46,599 bases of DNA from CAZCTC01 sp964501335 (GTDB lineage Bacteria; Chloroflexota; Anaerolineae; B4-G1; SLSP01). Below, in pieces: positions 8,311-17,760 of this stretch. Location: contig CAZCTC010000061.1 of assembly GCA_964501335.1 (NCBI GenBank), positions 1 to 46,599 on the forward strand, read 5' to 3'. The translations under genes and the position numbers were made by a program. Each line of letters begins with the position of its first letter. The stretch's first letter is position 1. The notes beneath the pieces were generated by a model. The model saw only the letters and a list, made by a program, of their open reading frames with translations. It was not told the origin of the DNA and searched no databases.

Positions 8311-8348
8311 GGGAAAAGTTCCCTAGTCTTTAGAGTGAGGAGTGACCT

Positions 8349-11300
8349 ATGTTTAATTCAAGGTGGTTTCGCGGTGGAAGCGTATTGATCGTGTTAATAG
8401 GCGTGATGTTTCCACTGTTGGGCGGAATCTCGGGTGCCCATGCTGCTCCATTGACCCCCGAAGTTGAGCCGGCTTTGGTTGAGGCCATGGCAGCGGATGA
8501 GGTGGGACCTTTGCAGATCATTGTGACGTTCCGTTCTGTCGGAGAGGTACGACCGCCGGAGGTTTCAGTTTCGCCTTTGCAGGCCCGCAAGCAATTGGTC
8601 AATTCTATGCAACGTTCGCTGCGGCTTGCGGCGGCCCCTATGGAGCCTGCGTTGATGGCGGCCCGGGCGCGGGGCGACCTGCTGGCGCGACAGGATTTGT
8701 GGATTATCAATGGGATGGCTTTAACGGTACGCCCGGATTTTTTGAAGACCCTGATGAATTCCCCCTATCTGGCCACCATACGGGAAGATCACTATCGTAA
8801 TTATTTGATTCCGCAGCCGACCTATCTTCCTTCTTTGGCGTTGGGGCGTTGGCCGGCGGGGCGCGAAGTTCGGAGCCTGGCGGTTGCTGAAAATAATGGG
8901 AGTAAAGGCGATCCGACCTGGGGGGTGCAGCAGATTCGGACTCCGGAGGTCTGGAGTACCCTGGCGGTTTCCGGCACTGGAGCGGTCGTGGCGGTCGTGG
9001 ATACCGGGGGCGATTGGTTGCACCCGGCTTTGCAGGATAACTATCGGGGCAATCTGGGCCATGGCGTGATCCATCATGCCGGTTCCTGGTATGATGCGGT
9101 GGCTCACAGCACCTATCCTTATGACGATCATGGTCACGGGACGCACGTTTTGGGTTCGGCGGTGGGGGCTGAGGGGATCGGTGTAGCGCCCGGCGCCCGC
9201 TGGATCGCAGTGAAGGTTTTAAACGGCGACGGCAATGCCGCCGAATCCTGGATCCATGCCGGTTTTCAGTGGTTGCTGGCTCCGGAGGGCGATCCGGCTC
9301 TGGCTCCCGATATTGTCAATTGTTCGTGGGGCTCGGCGGACGGCAGTGCGACAGCGTTTCAGCCTGATCTGGCGGTATTGCTGACGGCCGGTATTCTGCC
9401 GGTAACGGCGGCTGGGAATGACGGGCCGGGGGCGGGGACTGTCCGTTCTCCGGCAAGCCTGCCGGGGATTCTGGCGGTGGGGGCCAGCGACAGCGACGAT
9501 GAGACGGCTCGTTTTTCCAGCCGGGGACCCAGTGCCTGGGGGGAAATCAAGCCGCAGGTCGCGGCGCCGGGGGTGCAGGTGCTTTCTGCTTATCCCGGCG
9601 GCACTTATCAATCCTGGGACGGTACTTCAATGGCGGCCCCCCATGTGAGTGGGCTGGCGGCGTTGATGCGGTCGATCAGCTCGACGGTCCTGCCGACGAC
9701 GATGGTGCGATTGATTACGCAGACCGTGGTTCCTCTGTCGCCGATTGTGCCGAACAATGACAGCGGGTGGGGTCGGGTGGATGCTTTTGCGGCGCTGTCG
9801 GCTTTGATGCAGCCCGGGCAGGTGGTGGGGACGGTATCGAGCGGCAATGGGGAGATCATTGCGGGGGCCCGGGTTGAAGCCCTCCCGCATGCTGGTCATG
9901 GGCATCCCGGGACGACGGTTGTGGGAGCCGACGGCAGTTATCGGCTTACGCTTTCTGAAGGCATTTACGATATTACGGTCTCTGCTTTTGGCTATTATGA
10001 TCAAATCCAGTCGGGGATTTCGGTCTCTATGGGGATGACGCAAACGCAGCCCTTTACGCTGTGGCTGTTGCCGCAGGGACAGCTTTCCGGGAAGGCGACG
10101 GTGTTGGGCGGGCAAACGGTGCCGACCCGTCCGGTGGGAATACAGGTTGAGGGGACTCCTGTAACGACCTCGCTGGATGTCAGCGGCCGTTATACTTTAA
10201 CGTTGCCTGCCGGTGTCTATACAATAGAAGCGCGTGGGTTGGGCTATCATGTGGCGACGCAGATGATAACGCTGCAAGTCAACGATGATTTGACCTGGAA
10301 TCCCGTATTGACGCCGGAGCCAACGCTGTTGTTGGTGGACGATGGGGCCTGGCATTACGGCAGCCAGATTCAATACTGGCAGAAGACTCTGGATGAACTG
10401 GGTTATGTGTACGATACCTTGCGGGTCAAACATGTCGGGACCGATATTCCGCTCAGTACGACTTTGAAAACTTACGATATTGTTTTTTGGTCTTCTCCGC
10501 AGGCTTCTCCTGCCCTTGCCGGGGGGGGCGATGCATTGGAGGGGTATTTGAAGTTGGGCGGGCGGCTGTTTCTGAGCGGTCAGAATATCGCTTATTTTGA
10601 CGGCGGGGGGTTTATCTGGGGGCAGCCGCAGCCCTATTTCACGCACATGCTGGGGGCTTTTTATCAGAAAGACACTTCGAATTACCGGAACCTCCAGGGG
10701 CTCGGGGCCACTGCGGGATTTTCGGTGACGATTTCGGGTGGCGATGGCGCCGATAATCAAAACAGTCCCGATGAGGTGACAGTGACTCCGCAGACGGCCG
10801 GACAACCGCTCTGGCAATATCCCGACGGGGAGTACGGTGGGGTTTCGGCGGCTATTTGTACTCCTTATCGAGCGCTTTTTTCAGGATTTGGATTTGAAGC
10901 TATTTCCAACCCTGCCGACCGACAGGCCGTGATGGCACGTTCTCTTGAATGGCTTATTTCGGCGCCGTTGACCCATGGTCTGACCCTGTATGCCGATCCG
11001 AAGCCTCTGGTTGGAACGGCGGGTACTGTACTTTCTCACACTTTATATCTAAAGAATATCGGACAGGCCGGAATGCCGGCGACGATCCAGATCGAGACGT
11101 TGGGAAATCGTTGGCCGACGCGCGTTTTGCCGGCCCAGACGGTGCTTTCTCCCTGCCATACCTTTACGGTAACCGTTTTGGTGACCGTTCCGACGGCGGT
11201 TAAGATCAATGAGACCGATGTCGTTACGCTGGTTTTTCATTCCAATCTGGCCGACGATGTGGTTACGACGACACTTTATTCCAAAACGCCGGCTCCGGTA

Positions 11301-12653
11301 TTGCTGGTGGATGACGATCGCTGGTATCCGATGGAGGAGCGGTATGAAGCGGCTTTGCAGGCCGCCGGTGTGTCTTATGATCTTTGGGATACCCGCCATA
11401 TGGTGGCCGGGGTGGGGGATAGCGGATCGGTGACTTCGGAAACTTTGCGGCTCTATCCCATGGTCGTGTGGTTTACCGGTTATGACTGGATCGATCCGGT
11501 AACTGCGGCTGAATCGGGGCGGTTGTTTGATTATCTGGAACACGATGGGCGGCTATTGCTCACTTCTCAGGATTTTACCTATTATCATGATCGAGATCCA
11601 TTGGCCTTGCGCCTGGGGATTTTGCGCTGGAATGAGGCTCTGACGCCTACCACAGCCGTCGGGGTGCCTGAGCATCCCGCCAGCGGCACGTGGGGACCGG
11701 TGCCCTTGGGTTATCCTTTCCAAAATTTCAGCGATGTGATTGAGCCGAATCCAAAGGCCCGCGTGGTGGCTCGGGGGCAATTCGGTCAGCCGTCAGGCAT
11801 CGCTGCCGTAGGGATGGTGGGCCGTTCGCTTTTTTATGGTTTCCCACTGGAAACCCTGCCGGCGGAGAGTTTGAGTCTGGTACTGCAGCGAAATCTGGGA
11901 TGGCTTTCGCCTCTGGGATTGAGTCGATGGCAGCTCTCTTCCTCTTTACCGGTGCAGGGGGAGCGCATTACGGCAACCTTGTTGTTGCATAACGACAATC
12001 AAAGTGCTTTGCCGGTGACGGCTACCTATCCGTTGCTTTCTGAGCTGGCTGTGGATCAATCCAGCATTCCGGCGGGGATGGTGTACGATGTCGGGGCCGG
12101 GACTTTGAGCTGGGCGGGGGTGGTGAGTGCCGGGCAGAGTTTAACCTTTACCTGGGGGATGACGGTGGTGGGGGGCGGTGGGGTGAAATTCACTCCGACG
12201 GTGACTCTGGCGATGTCGAGCTGGAATATGGAGTTTTACCGGGAGGTTCCGGTGGTGATCGGTGGAAGCCGGCCGGTTACTGGCCGATGGTTGCCTCCTG
12301 AAGGAGGATCGTTCGCTTTGAACAGTCAGGTGATTTCGTTGACTTTCTATTTGCAGAATCCGGGACCGGTGACGGCAGAAGGGACGTTGAATGCCTGGTT
12401 GATGGCCGGGATAACGCCCCTTACGGCGACTCGACCTTCTACGATTGGCGAAGAGCTGTTGTTTTGGGTGGGAACTTTGGCGAGCGGGGAAGAGCTTTCT
12501 TTTACCTTACCTTTCCGTTTTTGGGGACGTGATCCGGTGCGGGTGGATGCTTTGTGGGAAGATCATTTGACCGGGCGGCGGGAAGAATGGTCTTCGTGGG
12601 TCCAACCCAATTTGCCGAGGATTTACCTGCCGATTGTGATGCGAGGACAATAG
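8349..12653 (+). CDS. Secreted subtilisin-like (S8) serine protease, multidomain
   Basis: A 1434-residue exported protease. The N-terminal signal peptide ends near GAHAA (about 32), and an inhibitor-like propeptide region follows. The S8 catalytic domain spans about 185-495: Asp218 in VVDTGGDW, His263 in DDHGHGTHV, oxyanion Asn357 in AAGNDGP and Ser427 in WDGTSMAAPHVSG. Next come two carboxypeptidase-regulatory-like beta-sandwich repeats (about 495-650). Two related modules beginning TLLLVDDGAW and VLLVDDDRWY resemble glutamine-amidotransferase-like domains. C-terminal CARDB/DUF11-like beta domains follow. There is no sorting motif; the end is PRIYLPIVMRGQ, a terminus often seen in large Chloroflexota secreted proteins. 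Likely role: extracellular protein degradation. A strong terminator follows. Confidence 0.93.
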   Translation: MFNSRWFRGGSVLIVLIGVMFPLLGGISGAHAAPLTPEVEPALVEAMAADEVGPLQIIVTFRSVGEVRPPEVSVSPLQARKQLVNSMQRSLRLAAAPMEPALMAARARGDLLARQDLWIINGMALTVRPDFLKTLMNSPYLATIREDHYRNYLIPQPTYLPSLALGRWPAGREVRSLAVAENNGSKGDPTWGVQQIRTPEVWSTLAVSGTGAVVAVVDTGGDWLHPALQDNYRGNLGHGVIHHAGSWYDAVAHSTYPYDDHGHGTHVLGSAVGAEGIGVAPGARWIAVKVLNGDGNAAESWIHAGFQWLLAPEGDPALAPDIVNCSWGSADGSATAFQPDLAVLLTAGILPVTAAGNDGPGAGTVRSPASLPGILAVGASDSDDETARFSSRGPSAWGEIKPQVAAPGVQVLSAYPGGTYQSWDGTSMAAPHVSGLAALMRSISSTVLPTTMVRLITQTVVPLSPIVPNNDSGWGRVDAFAALSALMQPGQVVGTVSSGNGEIIAGARVEALPHAGHGHPGTTVVGADGSYRLTLSEGIYDITVSAFGYYDQIQSGISVSMGMTQTQPFTLWLLPQGQLSGKATVLGGQTVPTRPVGIQVEGTPVTTSLDVSGRYTLTLPAGVYTIEARGLGYHVATQMITLQVNDDLTWNPVLTPEPTLLLVDDGAWHYGSQIQYWQKTLDELGYVYDTLRVKHVGTDIPLSTTLKTYDIVFWSSPQASPALAGGGDALEGYLKLGGRLFLSGQNIAYFDGGGFIWGQPQPYFTHMLGAFYQKDTSNYRNLQGLGATAGFSVTISGGDGADNQNSPDEVTVTPQTAGQPLWQYPDGEYGGVSAAICTPYRALFSGFGFEAISNPADRQAVMARSLEWLISAPLTHGLTLYADPKPLVGTAGTVLSHTLYLKNIGQAGMPATIQIETLGNRWPTRVLPAQTVLSPCHTFTVTVLVTVPTAVKINETDVVTLVFHSNLADDVVTTTLYSKTPAPVLLVDDDRWYPMEERYEAALQAAGVSYDLWDTRHMVAGVGDSGSVTSETLRLYPMVVWFTGYDWIDPVTAAESGRLFDYLEHDGRLLLTSQDFTYYHDRDPLALRLGILRWNEALTPTTAVGVPEHPASGTWGPVPLGYPFQNFSDVIEPNPKARVVARGQFGQPSGIAAVGMVGRSLFYGFPLETLPAESLSLVLQRNLGWLSPLGLSRWQLSSSLPVQGERITATLLLHNDNQSALPVTATYPLLSELAVDQSSIPAGMVYDVGAGTLSWAGVVSAGQSLTFTWGMTVVGGGGVKFTPTVTLAMSSWNMEFYREVPVVIGGSRPVTGRWLPPEGGSFALNSQVISLTFYLQNPGPVTAEGTLNAWLMAGITPLTATRPSTIGEELLFWVGTLASGEELSFTLPFRFWGRDPVRVDALWEDHLTGRREEWSSWVQPNLPRIYLPIVMRGQ

Positions 12654-12658
12654 TTTAT

Positions 12659-12695
12659 ATAAAATTCGCGCCCCTCCCAGGGGCGCGAATTTTAT
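12659..12695. terminator. Bidirectional intrinsic terminator between protease and lexA
   Basis: A perfect 17-bp stem, 12659-12675 with 12679-12695, with a CCC loop. The outer part of each arm is A/T rich, so either strand gives a GC stem ending in a T-rich arm. It sits between two convergent genes. Confidence 0.88.
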
Positions 12696-12715
12696 AGGGG
12701 TGCGAGATTGTGATT

Positions 12716-13360
12716 TTAATCGAGCTGGCGGATGACCAGCACGACTTTTCCCTGAATCTGGACCTGATTGGTGGGAAAGTAAATAGGTTCCATCATCGGG
12801 TTGGCCGGTTGAAGGCGGATCTGAGCGCCTTCATAGTAGACCTTTTTCAAAGTGGTTTCTCCAGTATCAGGAATCCAGACGGCCGCCATTTCTCCGTTTT
12901 CCACCTGTTTTTGATGGCGAAGTACGACCAGATCGCCGTCGTGGATTAAAGCATCGATCATCGAGTCCCCCTGGACTCGCAGAGCGAACATGTCGGAAAC
13001 CCGGGTGCCGAAGAGGGCCCGGTTCAATTCAATCGTCTCTTCTCCCGGCAACGGTTCGACAGGGATGGGTGCGCTGGCGACGATATAACCGAAGTAGGGA
13101 ACTGAGACTGTTTCCTGGGTGCTGAGCAGTAACGGCAGCGAGAGCTCCGGCGCCATCCGAATTCCTCGGGAGACGGAGCGGTCGCGGACGATCCGATTCT
13201 GCTCTTCCAGGCGATCCAGATAATAGGAGATCAGGGAGGTGGATTTTACGCCGATCCCTTCCCCAATTTCCCGCACAGTGGGGGGATAGCCGGCTTTATC
13301 CATGAAATTTTGGATAAATTCCAGAATCCGCTGTAACCGTTCCGTAAGCTCGCCACGCAT
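12716..13360 (-). CDS. lexA: LexA SOS repressor
   Basis: Transcriptional repressor of the SOS response that self-cleaves when RecA filaments form. It has 214 residues. The winged-helix DNA-binding domain covers residues 1-70 (GYPPTVREIGEGIGVKSTSLISYYLDRL). The S24 peptidase domain follows, with catalytic Ser in VQGDSMIDA and Lys in TTLKKVY. The scissile region reads GYIVASAPI, so alignment to E. coli VAAGEP puts Ala-Ser where Ala-Gly is usual. GGAGG precedes the ATG. It has its own promoter with an embedded LexA-like box, so autoregulation is expected. Confidence 0.95.
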   Translation of the reverse strand: MRGELTERLQRILEFIQNFMDKAGYPPTVREIGEGIGVKSTSLISYYLDRLEEQNRIVRDRSVSRGIRMAPELSLPLLLSTQETVSVPYFGYIVASAPIPVEPLPGEETIELNRALFGTRVSDMFALRVQGDSMIDALIHDGDLVVLRHQKQVENGEMAAVWIPDTGETTLKKVYYEGAQIRLQPANPMMEPIYFPTNQVQIQGKVVLVIRQLD

Positions 13361-13402
13361 AGGGTCCTCCTACAATCCCAAATATCCCAATTTTTAACCC
13401 CA

Positions 13403-13431
13403 ATTTTATAGTACGTTTGTTCTAAAGTCAA
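13403..13431 (-). promoter_or_regulatory. lexA promoter with embedded LexA box
   Basis: On the minus strand, TTGACT (13426-13431), a 17-nt spacer and TAAAAT (13403-13408). Within the spacer, 13411-13422 read GAACAAACGTAC, one mismatch from the GAAC-N4-GTTC operator of Gram-positive-type LexA. The -35 hexamer contains the stop codon of the upstream S-component gene (13428-13430). Confidence 0.75.
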
Positions 13432-14249
13432 TAGGGAAATCTACTAAATTCCAATGAATTTTCTTCCAAATGGAAATTTGATTCATAAATGATCCGGGTG
13501 CGCCGCTGGAAACGCTCCAGAATATGCAGCAGGGGGGGGCTGAGAAAGAAAAGCAGCCCGATATTGCCGGCGGCACAGGAAAGATCCCAGATAAACGAGG
13601 TGACAGTGTAAAAGGTCAGGTAACGTTGGAGCGTTTCGAGCAGGCTCAATCCGGGGGCCCAGCTTTGAGGCCCGGAGATGAAGGGCCAGAAGTAGAGATT
13701 GAGCAGGGCGCCATAGAGCAGGCCCCATACGGCGCCGTAAGCAATCAAAAGGGCCCGACGTATTTGGGGGCGTTCGGGATGGGGTAAGAGCCCGGCACCC
13801 AGGCCGATCCATCCCGCGGCTATCATCTGGTAGGGGATCCACGGTCCCAATCCTCCGGTGATGAGGGCGGAGGCCAGCAGTGAAAGGGCCCCGAAGAGGA
13901 AGCCGAAACGGCTGCCGAAGGTATAGCCGCAGAGGATGATCAGCAGGAAGACCGGGGTGAAGCCACCGGGGATGACGATGACGGTGTTTTCGATCAGTCG
14001 CAGGGCGGCGTTGAGGGCGGCCAGGACTCCCATCAAGGCAATGGTGCGCGGATCCAACTCGCGGGCTGAGAGGTCGGCCAGGAGGATCAACAGGCAGAGC
14101 GATGTGACGATGAAGAAGAGCAGCGGCGCATCGGGACGTTCCTGGGCGGCAAGGCCGGCGGCGGGCAGGAGGAAGGGATAGAGAAAGCCCGCCAGTCCGA
14201 CCAGATTGGCGAGGATGAAAAGAAGGTTGTGAGGCCTAAGCTTCGGCAT
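13428..14249 (-). CDS. ECF transporter S-component-like membrane protein
   Basis: A 273-residue integral membrane protein resembling the larger substrate-binding (S) subunits of energy-coupling factor importers. It contains LMGVLAALNAALRLIENT, GGFTPVFLLIILCGYTFGSRFGFLFGALSLLASALITGG and PYQMIAAGWIGLGAGLLP, with about seven hydrophobic segments. The substrate cannot be read, and no EcfA/EcfT partners are in the window. The start at 14249 (MPKLRPHNLL) is preferred over a longer frame reading into the upstream gene; it overlaps that gene by 14 nt. The N-terminal 47 residues of the longer frame are out-of-frame methyltransferase sequence. Confidence 0.78.
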   Translation of the reverse strand: MPKLRPHNLLFILANLVGLAGFLYPFLLPAAGLAAQERPDAPLLFFIVTSLCLLILLADLSARELDPRTIALMGVLAALNAALRLIENTVIVIPGGFTPVFLLIILCGYTFGSRFGFLFGALSLLASALITGGLGPWIPYQMIAAGWIGLGAGLLPHPERPQIRRALLIAYGAVWGLLYGALLNLYFWPFISGPQSWAPGLSLLETLQRYLTFYTVTSFIWDLSCAAGNIGLLFFLSPPLLHILERFQRRTRIIYESNFHLEENSLEFSRFPY

Positions 14250-15483
14250 CTTCCCGATCGAAGACGGCGACATTTTCAATGTGATAGGTTTGCGGGAACA
14301 TATCGACGGGTTGAACCCATTCCAGGGTGTAGCCGGCATCGACCAACCGCCGGGCGTCGCGGGCCAGGGTGGCGGGATCGCAGGAGACATAGACGATCCG
14401 TTGCGGCTGATGGGCGATCAGAGCTTCCATGGCGGGACGTTCCAGCCCTTCGCGGGGCGGGTCCAGTACCACGGCATCTACAGGGCCGGGAATGGTAGCC
14501 AGTTCATCTTCCACGGTGCCGATGCGGAATTCCACATTGGGCATGTCGTTGAGGTTGTAGCGGGCATCCGCAATGGCATCGGGGTTGAGTTCGATGCCGA
14601 CGACGGAGGCGGCTTTCGGGGCGATGAAGGCTGTGAAAAGGCCCATCCCGCAGTAGGCATCTACGATCCGTTCTTCTCCGGTCAGATCCAGCGCTTCCAA
14701 TACCAGATCGATCAGCCGTTCTGCCTGAGGGGTATTGACCTGATAGAAGCTGGTGGCGGAGATGCGGAATTCCCGTTCGTGGAAGATTTCGGTGATGTAA
14801 TCGAGGCCGATGAGCGGCACGATGGTGTCGTCGTGGAGGACCTGGACGATGGAGAGCGGAAAATCGACTTCGAGAGAAGGTTGCTCGTCGTCGTCGGTTT
14901 GCAGGACGATCATCAGGTCGCCGGTGGCGGTGCCGGTGCGGATTTCCATCCATTCCAGGCCGGGGAGCGGCGGTTCGAGGGCGGCCAGCAGATCGTTGAG
15001 GCGGGGGTGAAGGATCAGGCAGGATTCGGCCGGAACGATACGGTGAGAGTCACCGGCGAGGAAGCCGTAGTTGCCCTGGGCGTCGAAGTGCAATTTGGCA
15101 TGGTTGCGGTATTCCCAGCCGGAGGGGTCCGGGATGGTTTCCAGGACCGGCGGTTCGGGAAATTTGCCGATCCGGCGGAATTGGTCGACGACGATCAGGC
15201 CTTTGAAGAGTGCCTGGACGCTGTAAGCGATATGTTCCCATTGGCAGCCGCCGCAGCTGTCGAGGCCGAAGGCGGCGCAGGGCGGTGTGACGCGGGCCGG
15301 CGAGGGGGAGAGGACTTTGAGCAGCCGGGCGCGGGCATAGTGTTGACGTTCATCGGTCAGTTCGGCGCGGACGCGTTCGCCGGCGATGGCGCCGGGGATG
15401 AAGATCATGCGTTCTTTATAACGGCCCATGCCGTCGCCGCCATAGGCCATTCCGGTAATTTTCAGTTCGATTGTGTTTCCCAT
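14236..15483 (-). CDS. RlmD/TrmA-family 23S rRNA uracil-C5 methyltransferase
   Basis: A 415-residue RumA/RlmD-type enzyme, expected to methylate uracil C5 in rRNA with SAM. The N-terminal TRAM domain is about 1-60. The iron-sulfur ligands are CAAFGLDSCGGC plus a fourth Cys in PAESCLILHP. The SAM-binding motif is VDAYCGMGLFTAF, followed by GIELNPDAIADA. DAVVLDPPREGL and the nucleophile Cys in YVSCDPATLARD complete the active site. The exact target uracil is not certain from sequence. It starts an S-component/lexA transcription unit and is preceded by a perfect TATAAT on the minus strand. Confidence 0.92.
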   Translation of the reverse strand: MGNTIELKITGMAYGGDGMGRYKERMIFIPGAIAGERVRAELTDERQHYARARLLKVLSPSPARVTPPCAAFGLDSCGGCQWEHIAYSVQALFKGLIVVDQFRRIGKFPEPPVLETIPDPSGWEYRNHAKLHFDAQGNYGFLAGDSHRIVPAESCLILHPRLNDLLAALEPPLPGLEWMEIRTGTATGDLMIVLQTDDDEQPSLEVDFPLSIVQVLHDDTIVPLIGLDYITEIFHEREFRISATSFYQVNTPQAERLIDLVLEALDLTGEERIVDAYCGMGLFTAFIAPKAASVVGIELNPDAIADARYNLNDMPNVEFRIGTVEDELATIPGPVDAVVLDPPREGLERPAMEALIAHQPQRIVYVSCDPATLARDARRLVDAGYTLEWVQPVDMFPQTYHIENVAVFDREDAEA

Positions 15484-15917
15484 CGTTTTCCCTTTGCATT
15501 CGGACGGAGTCCGATTTAGAAGGGCATTATAACCTGAATTGTAAGTTTGTGGGGGAGGTTTTTAGCATCGCGCAGGAGGTGCTTTTTTTGCAGGATACGC
15601 CGCGCTGGATGGGGGGAGAGAGTTTTTTTGTTTGTATTTTTGATCTGTGTGGTTGGTCATTTGTAGGGAGTAAAATGGTTTTTAGCATCGCGCAGGAGGT
15701 GCTTTTTTTGTAGGATGCGACGCGCTGGATGGGGGAGAGAGAGTTTTTTATTTATGTTTTCGCGGGCTTTCTGAAGCCCGCGAAAACATAAGCTTTTTTT
15801 GTTTTCCGGCTCGCGACGCCGCGCTGGAGGGGGGGAGAGGTTTTGTTGTTCATTTTTCGGCGGCTTTCCGAAGCCGCCGAAAAATGGTTTTTTAGGGATT
15901 TTTTGTGGCGAAAGAGA
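15484..15917. repeat. Gene-free region with tandemly arranged hairpin elements
   Basis: TATAAT on the minus strand (15526-15531) may be the -10 of the methyltransferase gene, but no good -35 is visible. Two direct copies of the GTTTTTAGCATCGCGCAGG module start at about 15558 and 15678, 120 bp apart. Two hairpins follow: 15753-15769 with 15774-15790 (17 bp, loop TCTG) and 15851-15866 with 15871-15886 (16 bp, loop TCCG). Each is preceded by a GGGGGAGAG-type module and a T run. No gene is seen. Confidence 0.82.
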
Positions 15918-17723
15918 TTACTGGCTGATGGAGATGGACTCGATGTTCCAGAGGGCGCTGGGCGCGGAGGCGTCGGGCTGGATTCCCTGGATTTCGGGGC
16001 GGGCTACAAACCAGTAGGGCCGCCAGAGCAGCGGCAGGGTCGGCAGATCCCGGGCCAGGATGGTCTGGATATCTTTCAGGGCCAGCTGTTGTTCGGCCAG
16101 GTCGGGGGTGGTCAGGGCCCGTCGGCAGGCAGCGTCATATTCGTTGGAGGTGTAACCGGGGAAGTTTTCCGCTTTCCATTGATTGTCGAGGTTGGGAATT
16201 CGATTGGAGAACCAGGTGCCACAGACCAGGGGGACCTGAGCCTGCCAGCCGAAGAGGGCCAGATCAAAGGTCCGTCCGGCGATGGGGCTGGCCGGGTCGG
16301 TAGAATAAAAGATTTGTTCGGCGATGGTTTGGGGGGTGATGCCGATGCCGCAGCTTTCCAGATCGGCGGAGATGTGGGCCGCGGGCACGGTGTAGGCCGA
16401 GGGGAGGCTGAGGGTTACGGTTAAGGGCGTTCCATCGGGGATGCCGGGTACTTTGTGGGCTTCGCGGATGCCGTCCTTATCTTCATCACGCCAGCCGTAG
16501 TTTTCCAGAATGGACTGGCCTTTGGCGGTGTCGTAGGCAATGCGGGATTGATTGTCTACGCTGAAGCCGGGGTGTTGCGGCGGGATGATACTTTCGGCTA
16601 CCAGGATAGCGTTGCCAGGCAGGGCTTTTACCAGTCGGGAACGGTCAATGCAGGTGGCTATCGCGGTACGCACTTCAGGTGCGGCCAGGGAGTTGGGGCG
16701 ATCATCGGTGCGTTGGATGTTGAAATCGAGGCGCAGGAAGACCGGAGATACGTTGGCCCAGAGGGTCACTTTGCCCTGGGCTGCCAGTGTGGACCAGGAC
16801 TGCCAGTCACTTCCCATGATGGGATCGGGCAGCGCGATGTCGCATTGGCCGCTGGCCAGCAGGCTGGGCCATTGGTTTAGCGAGGAGGTCTGGGGAAAGT
16901 GGATCAGGATTTTATCCAGACGTGGGGCGGTGCCGTTGTAATAGGGGTTGGGCACCAGGCGGATTTCTCGACCACTTTCCCAGGCTTCGATCATGAAGGG
17001 ACCGGTACCGGGGGGCGTGCGGTCTTTGAGGATCTGTTCCAGGCTCTGGCCGCGCCAGCGATGGGCAGGTTGAGGGGGGAAAAGATAGCCGGGAAAGTCT
17101 GTGCCGATCATCCCCGGCAGACCTTCCCAGCGCAAGGTTTGTTCGTTGACGGCGACGAAGCGGGCAGTGCGTTCTGCCAGGTTATGCCAGGAGCCGGTGA
17201 CCGCCGGATCTTGAGCCAGGTGATAACCCAACAGGATATCGTCGGTGGTCAATGGCTCACCGTCGGACCATTTGAGGCCGCTGCGCAAAGTGAAGGTGAC
17301 GATCATTTGAGGCAGGTTGAGGGTGGCGCGGCTGGTGGAGGTGACGATTTGCCCGGTTATGTCGACGTATTGAGTGCCGTTGGTGACGGGGACGGTGCGG
17401 GTGGAGACATCACCGGTAGTCAGATCCGGAATGCGTTCGAGCAGCCGGGGTTCCCAGCGGTAGTTGACCCGTTCGGCGGGCATTTCCAGGAAGAGCGTTT
17501 GCAGTTCGCGGCTGGCCATGGTGGCGATGAAGGGGCTGGCTGCCTGCGGTTCGGTGGCGCAGATGATCAGTTGGTTGGGGTGGGGCGTGGGGGAGGCGGG
17601 CGCCAGTGTGGCCTGTGGGCTGGGCGTGACGGCCGGGGCTGTGCTGGAGGGCGTGTTTTTGCCGCCGGTGCAGGCGTTCAAGGTCAGCACCAGCAGCATG
17701 AGCCAGAAGATACGTTTGTTCAT
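15918..17723 (-). CDS. Peptide/nickel-type ABC transporter solute-binding lipoprotein (family 5)
   Basis: A 601-residue extracytoplasmic solute-binding protein. The lipoprotein signal ends at LTLNAC (Cys18), anchoring it to the membrane. Family 5 (OppA/DppA) hallmarks are FTLRSGLKWSDGEPLTTDDIL, GTGPFMIEAWESGREIRLVPNPYY and EVRTAIATCIDRSRLVKALP. The long, low-complexity SSTAPAVTPSPQATLAPASPTP linker after the Cys is typical of surface lipoproteins. No permease or ATPase gene adjoins it, so it is an orphan binding protein and its ligand is unknown. AAAGGA lies upstream of the ATG. Confidence 0.9.
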   Translation of the reverse strand: MNKRIFWLMLLVLTLNACTGGKNTPSSTAPAVTPSPQATLAPASPTPHPNQLIICATEPQAASPFIATMASRELQTLFLEMPAERVNYRWEPRLLERIPDLTTGDVSTRTVPVTNGTQYVDITGQIVTSTSRATLNLPQMIVTFTLRSGLKWSDGEPLTTDDILLGYHLAQDPAVTGSWHNLAERTARFVAVNEQTLRWEGLPGMIGTDFPGYLFPPQPAHRWRGQSLEQILKDRTPPGTGPFMIEAWESGREIRLVPNPYYNGTAPRLDKILIHFPQTSSLNQWPSLLASGQCDIALPDPIMGSDWQSWSTLAAQGKVTLWANVSPVFLRLDFNIQRTDDRPNSLAAPEVRTAIATCIDRSRLVKALPGNAILVAESIIPPQHPGFSVDNQSRIAYDTAKGQSILENYGWRDEDKDGIREAHKVPGIPDGTPLTVTLSLPSAYTVPAAHISADLESCGIGITPQTIAEQIFYSTDPASPIAGRTFDLALFGWQAQVPLVCGTWFSNRIPNLDNQWKAENFPGYTSNEYDAACRRALTTPDLAEQQLALKDIQTILARDLPTLPLLWRPYWFVARPEIQGIQPDASAPSALWNIESISISQ

Positions 17724-17760
17724 AGGTCGAACAGTCCTTTCGTTAAGTTGCAGGTATTAA

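Noticed and set aside
8204..8348. T-box riboswitch before tyrS
   Set aside because: The leader from the likely -10 box to the ATG is about 30 nt, too short; no T-box AGGGTGG-type sequence or terminator.
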